The notes under the pieces are model-generated. The model saw nothing but the letters and a program-made list of their open reading frames with translations. It ran no database searches and was not told the origin of the DNA. A DNA stretch of 64,000 nt from positions 62,001 through 126,000 of the forward strand of contig NZ_JADQTL010000010.1 in the NCBI RefSeq assembly GCF_017168145.1, written 5' to 3'. This DNA comes from Anaerovorax sp. IOR16. GTDB lineage: Bacteria; Bacillota; Clostridia; Peptostreptococcales; Anaerovoracaceae. The position numbers and the translations under genes were made by a program. Below are positions 60,682 to 64,000 of this stretch, piece after piece. Each line of letters opens with the position of its first letter. The first letter of the stretch is position 1.

Positions 60682-61944
60682 CTACATATTAATGGCATCT
60701 TGTTGCGTTACAATAATAATAACATCTGCGCTTTCTATTGAATCATCTGTGATATCATAAGCCCGAATTAAACAACCTTTCTCTATAGCATGAATCCTTC
60801 CATTTTCATATTCATCAATCGCCCCCTTATAAAATTCCGCTGTATAAATATCAACATACTTCGATAATTTTATTTGTGTTGCATTAGCATCTTCCAGAGT
60901 GATAATGTCATCCTTTTTATCTGTAACAGTTACCCATTTGTGTGTCAATTCTTTAAAATGACTTATAAATTTGCCATCTGCACTAATATCGGTTATGAAG
61001 CCATTCACCACTTTTAAACAATACAGTTCGCCATCTTTTACAATTGGATATGGGACTTTGCAGTTCTCATCCGTCACTAATAAATATGTTCGATTAGCTG
61101 ATATTAATTTTACCTCATAAACTTGTATCTTATTAGCGTTATTTACTTTCATTATATCTGAAATTATCCCTACTTTTACCTCTATAACATCCTTCTTATT
61201 ATCTGTATTTTTTTCATTTATTACAAGATTTTTGTCTTCCGTATTCTTTTGCTCCTTCTCGTCTGCTTTTATTGCAGATTCGGTTGGTATTAAAGTAGCC
61301 GGATTAACGGTTACACTATCATCCACTATTTTACTTTTTCTATCTATTTGATTGATAAATTCATTCATCATTAATACTGCATCGCCTCTATTTACTTGCT
61401 TGCCTGAATCAAAATGGCTTAAATCGCTGCTGATTTCTTTAAAAAACGAAAGTTCGAAAGCTTTGTTTAAATAATTCTCTGGCCATTCCCCTTGTAGATC
61501 ACTTCCTCTATACCCCATGGCATTTACAAGCATAGCAGACAATTCGTTATAATTTACATTTTGCTGGGGCATAAAAGTACCGTTACCATATCCACTTACT
61601 ATGCCGTTTTGTGCTAAATAATTGATTGCCTGTTCAGCCCATTTATATCCTTGCAGATCTTCATATCCGCTATCTTTTGCCTTCATCATTGCAGCATTAT
61701 TCACGTTCATACAATTTAAAATTGCAATGCAAGCTTCAGCTCGGTTAATGGCATACTCTGGGCGAAAAGTGCCATCTTCATATCCCTTGATAATCCCTCT
61801 GCTCATTAAATTCTGTACTGCATCTTCATATCTTGTTCCTTCCACATCAATCGGCAAATTCTGATTGATTTCAACTGCAAATGAAACTATGCTTCCTGCT
61901 GATACCATCAAAAGTACCAAAAAAAACATCAATACTTTTTTCAT
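60682..61944 (-). CDS. S-layer-homology domain surface protein
   Basis: An exported 420-residue protein. A signal peptide (about 1-23, ending SFA) is followed by three SLH-type domains at about 30-85 (YEDAVQNLMSRGIIKGYEDGTFRPE), 90-145 (WAEQAINYLAQNGIVSGYGNGTFMPQ) and 150-205. A Lys/Asn/Glu-rich linker runs to about 255. The last ~160 residues are beta-rich and match no domain I recognise. The ATG at 61944 has AAAGGGG just before it. It stands alone between rplQ and eutP and is likely a wall-bound protein of unknown role. Confidence 0.88.
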   Translation of the reverse strand: MKKVLMFFLVLLMVSAGSIVSFAVEINQNLPIDVEGTRYEDAVQNLMSRGIIKGYEDGTFRPEYAINRAEACIAILNCMNVNNAAMMKAKDSGYEDLQGYKWAEQAINYLAQNGIVSGYGNGTFMPQQNVNYNELSAMLVNAMGYRGSDLQGEWPENYLNKAFELSFFKEISSDLSHFDSGKQVNRGDAVLMMNEFINQIDRKSKIVDDSVTVNPATLIPTESAIKADEKEQKNTEDKNLVINEKNTDNKKDVIEVKVGIISDIMKVNNANKIQVYEVKLISANRTYLLVTDENCKVPYPIVKDGELYCLKVVNGFITDISADGKFISHFKELTHKWVTVTDKKDDIITLEDANATQIKLSKYVDIYTAEFYKGAIDEYENGRIHAIEKGCLIRAYDITDDSIESADVIIIVTQQDAINM

Positions 61945-61993
61945 TTTTTCCCCTTTCAAATTTCATATTGTAAATAAATAATTTTATAGTTTT

Positions 61994-62021
61994 ATTATAT
62001 GTTAATATTTAAAATTTTCAA
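61994..62021 (-). promoter_or_regulatory. Promoter of the second SLH gene
   Basis: On the reverse strand TTGAAA (62016-62021), a 16-base spacer and TATAAT (61994-61999), about 50 bases before the ATG. Confidence 0.7.
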
Positions 62022-62105
62022 TAATTTATTTAAACTTTAAAAATATTTAATAATTTAAATAAATTTTGGAAGGGCAAGAATGATTAAACAAATATTTTTA
62101 CATAA

Positions 62106-62136
62106 TAAAAAAAGCCTGAAGGAAATCCTTCAGGCT
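62106..62136 (-). terminator. Terminator of the rpsD-rpoA-rplQ operon
   Basis: Perfect 11-bp stem AGCCTGAAGGA / TCCTTCAGGCT with a 2-base spacer (effective loop of 4), followed by seven Ts on the reverse strand. It lies 25 bases after the rplQ stop codon. Confidence 0.92.
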
Positions 62137-62160
62137 CTGTATTTGATTCACAAAATCAGC

Positions 62161-62502
62161 TTATACTAATTCTAAAAATACCAATTCGGCACAGTCCCCT
62201 CTTCTAGGTCCTAGCTTTAGAATTCTGGTATAGCCACCGTTACGTTCTGCATATTTTGGTGCAATTTCATCAAACAGCTTTGTTACTACATCTTCATCAA
62301 AGACATAAGCAAGTACCTGTCTTCTTGCATGCAAATCTCCACGCTTTGCCAATGTGATCATCTTTTCTGCTTCTCTTCTCGCTTCTTTTGCTCTTGTATC
62401 AGTCGTTGTAATACGACCTTCTCTCAGAAGATCGGTTACAAGGTTTCTCAACATAAGCTTTCTATGAGCAGTCGGTCTGCCTAATTTTCTATAACCTGGC
62501 AT
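62161..62502 (-). CDS. rplQ: 50S ribosomal protein L17
   Basis: A 113-residue ribosomal protein. It starts [31 protein letters not shown] and ends [22 protein letters not shown], both family hallmarks. It follows rpoA by 20 bases in the usual order. It is the last gene of the ribosomal protein operon here. In many Firmicutes the ecf genes come next, but in this genome an SLH gene does. Confidence 0.98.
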   Translation of the reverse strand: MPGYRKLGRPTAHRKLMLRNLVTDLLREGRITTTDTRAKEARREAEKMITLAKRGDLHARRQVLAYVFDEDVVTKLFDEIAPKYAERNGGYTRILKLGPRRGDCAELVFLELV

Positions 62503-62522
62503 AATTCATCCTCCTTCCGCAA

Positions 62523-63470
62523 TTATTCTTCGCTCGGCTTTAATCCAAGGCCTAATTCTTCTAACTTGTGCTTTACCTCATCCAAAGATTTCTTACCAAG
62601 GTTTCTAACCTTCATCATATCATCTTCCGTTCTATGAGTCAGCTCTTCTACAGTATTAATTGCCGCACGTTTTAAACAATTGAAAGAACGAACGGAAAGT
62701 TCAAGCTCTTCAATAGTCATCTCTAAAGCTTTTTCTTTCTGATCTTCTTCTTTTTCAACCATGATTTCAACCGAATCCATGCTATCTGTTAAGTCAATAA
62801 ATAATTTCAAATGCTCTTGCATAATCTTTGCACCAATAGAGACGCCTTCATCAGGGGCAATGCTACCATCAGTCCAAACCTCTAAAATCAGTCTATCATA
62901 ATCTGTTACCTGACCAACTCTAGTATTCTCAACCATAAAATTGACTTTACGAACCGGTGTATAAATGGAATCCACCGGAATCACCGCAATCGGAGTAGAT
63001 TCTGTTTTATTCTGATCTGCAGGTACATAACCTCTTCCTTTTGCAATGTTAATTTCCATTACTAAAGTCGCATTTTCCTCCAAGGTTGCTATATGCAGAT
63101 CCGGATTGAAGATATCCAAATCACTGTCAGCAATGATATCTGCTGCAGTTACCACTTTCGGCCCAACTGCATTGATGATTACTCTTTTTGTACTTTCATT
63201 GTTTAAGCGAACAGCGAGTTTCTTTAAATTAAGAATAATCTCGGTAACGTCCTCTTTTACACCCGGAATGGTTGAAAATTCATGAAGAATGCCATCAATT
63301 TTTACAGATGTTACAGCGGCTCCAGGAAGTGAAGAAAGTAGAATTCTTCGCAAGCTGTTACCTAATGTTGTACCATATCCTCTCTCCAGAGGTTCAACTA
63401 CAAACTTACCATAGCTCATATCCTCATCCGAATAGATACACTCGATTGTTGGCTTTTCAATTTCGATCAC
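62523..63470 (-). CDS. rpoA: DNA-directed RNA polymerase subunit alpha
   Basis: A 315-residue subunit. The N-terminal assembly domain has [33 protein letters not shown] and [11 protein letters not shown]. The C-terminal domain binds UP elements and activators ([41 protein letters not shown]). The start codon is GTG at 63470 with AGGAGG seven bases upstream. A GC-rich palindromic hairpin lies between it and rpsD. Confidence 0.98.
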   Translation of the reverse strand: MIEIEKPTIECIYSDEDMSYGKFVVEPLERGYGTTLGNSLRRILLSSLPGAAVTSVKIDGILHEFSTIPGVKEDVTEIILNLKKLAVRLNNESTKRVIINAVGPKVVTAADIIADSDLDIFNPDLHIATLEENATLVMEINIAKGRGYVPADQNKTESTPIAVIPVDSIYTPVRKVNFMVENTRVGQVTDYDRLILEVWTDGSIAPDEGVSIGAKIMQEHLKLFIDLTDSMDSVEIMVEKEEDQKEKALEMTIEELELSVRSFNCLKRAAINTVEELTHRTEDDMMKVRNLGKKSLDEVKHKLEELGLGLKPSEE

Positions 63471-63505
63471 TCAAAATCCCTCCTTTTTTAATCGAATTAA
63501 CTGGA

Positions 63506-63547
63506 GGAATTCCCACTCGGCCTAGGCCGCGGAATTCCCGTATGGGA
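63506..63547. repeat. GC-rich nested palindrome between rpsD and rpoA
   Basis: Two copies of the 8-base palindrome GGAATTCC (63506-63513 and 63531-63538) flank the 12-base palindrome CGGCCTAGGCCG (63518-63529). A further TCCC/GGGA stem (63536-63547) competes with it on the rpsD side. The RNA could form a stable hairpin upstream of the rpoA ribosome binding site. GC content is far above the surroundings. Confidence 0.7.
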
Positions 63548-63561
63548 CCATCTTACGTGGC

Positions 63562-64000
63562 TTACTTTGAGTACAATTCGACGATGAGATGTTCTGCGAT
63601 CGGTGTATCGATGTCTTCTCTTCTTGGCATTGCAAGAATTTTACCTTCAAGCTTATCTGGCTCAACCGTAATCCAGTTTGGAGTGCTGATAGACATTTCT
63701 CTAATTTCTTTAAACTTAGGAGAAGAAGCACTCTTTTCCTTTACTTTAATTACGTCACCCGGTTTTACTTCAAGGGAAGGAATGTTTGCTTTCTTTCCAT
63801 TAATCGTAAAATGTCCGTGTCTCACGAGTTGTCTTGCTTCTTTTCTTGAAGAAGCAAATCCCATTCTATATACTGCATTGTCAAATCTTGTTTCTAACAT
63901 GATTAACAAGTTTTCACCGGCAATACCCTTTTTCTTTTCTGCTTTATCAAAATAATTTCTAAACTGAGTTTCCAGTATACCATAGAAACGCTTTGCTTTT
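63562..64000 (-). CDS. rpsD: 30S ribosomal protein S4, C-terminal part (runs off the window)
   Basis: The last 146 codons of S4; the N-terminus lies beyond the window. Visible stretches are [54 protein letters not shown] (S4 RNA-binding domain), and [21 protein letters not shown] at the end. S4 binds 16S rRNA early in assembly and often represses its own mRNA. It lies 91 bases upstream of rpoA on the same strand. Confidence 0.97.
   Translation of the reverse strand, partial: KAKRFYGILETQFRNYFDKAEKKKGIAGENLLIMLETRFDNAVYRMGFASSRKEARQLVRHGHFTINGKKANIPSLEVKPGDVIKVKEKSASSPKFKEIREMSISTPNWITVEPDKLEGKILAMPRREDIDTPIAEHLIVELYSK

Noticed and set aside
63272-63955. 227-residue open frame on the + strand
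   Set aside because: Antisense to rpoA and rpsD, both certain genes; no start signal.
1-64000. Prophage, insertion sequence or integrative element
   Set aside because: No transposase, integrase or phage structural gene and no tRNA-linked attachment repeats were found; gene content is core or standard accessory metabolism.

Overview
The window looks like chromosomal DNA of a low-GC, anaerobic, spore-forming Clostridia-type Firmicute. The evidence is the presence of sporulation genes (spoIIID, a spoIIQ-type LytM gene), an oxygen-sensitive class III ribonucleotide reductase, S-layer-homology (SLH) surface proteins, FabK in place of FabI, ECF transporters, and strong AGGAGG ribosome binding sites with frequent TTG and GTG starts. 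A family such as Anaerovoracaceae or Peptostreptococcaceae would fit, but the genus cannot be fixed from sequence alone. No rRNA, tRNA, CRISPR array, insertion sequence or prophage was seen. Both ends cut genes: a permease at the left and rpsD at the right.

Left part (1-21 kb): an NhaC-type antiporter with a downstream ArsP_2-like permease, gap, uppP, spoIIID (+ strand), a complete ten-gene histidine operon (hisZ-G-D-C-B-H-A-F-IE-K, read right to left), the spoIIQ-like gene, lrgAB, an aminotransferase (+), and nrdD-nrdG-trmB behind a promoter with two NrdR-like boxes. Then come an L,D-transpeptidase and an ECF operon (lipoprotein, ecfA1, ecfA2, ecfT, queT). A large SLH/Ig-like surface protein (+) is divergent from the ECF operon.

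Middle (29-43 kb): a full type II fatty acid operon, fabT-like MarR regulator-fabH-acpP-fabK-fabD-fabG-fabK-like-fabF-accB-fabZ-accC-accD-accA, behind a consensus promoter that carries two palindromic operators. An RDD membrane protein and a secreted C69 dipeptidase follow.

Right part (43-60.4 kb): a roughly 16 kb ethanolamine-utilisation microcompartment operon, reading right to left: eutS-V-W-A-B-C-L-K-E-M-M-T-pduL-eutJ-(accessory)-eutN-pduS-pduT-eutH-eutQ, with eutP upstream on its own promoter. EutW/EutV should sense ethanolamine and antiterminate. Two leaders (before eutS and before eutA) each contain two hairpins with G-N-N-G-Y-A hexaloops, a 9-nt linker, and a terminator that competes with the second hairpin. 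EutBC splits ethanolamine to acetaldehyde and ammonia, EutE makes acetyl-CoA, and PduL makes acetyl phosphate. EutT/PduS/EutA maintain the B12 cofactor. Seven BMC-H/BMC-T genes plus the EutN pentamer build the shell. The window ends with a second SLH protein and rplQ-rpoA-rpsD.

The most interesting signals are the eut RNA switches, a BMC shell protein with a Rho_N/SAP-like tail, a sigma-F-like promoter inside a hairpin that holds the spoIIQ ribosome binding site, an identical 11-mer next to two divergent promoters at 25.6 kb, and a GC-rich palindrome between rpsD and rpoA.
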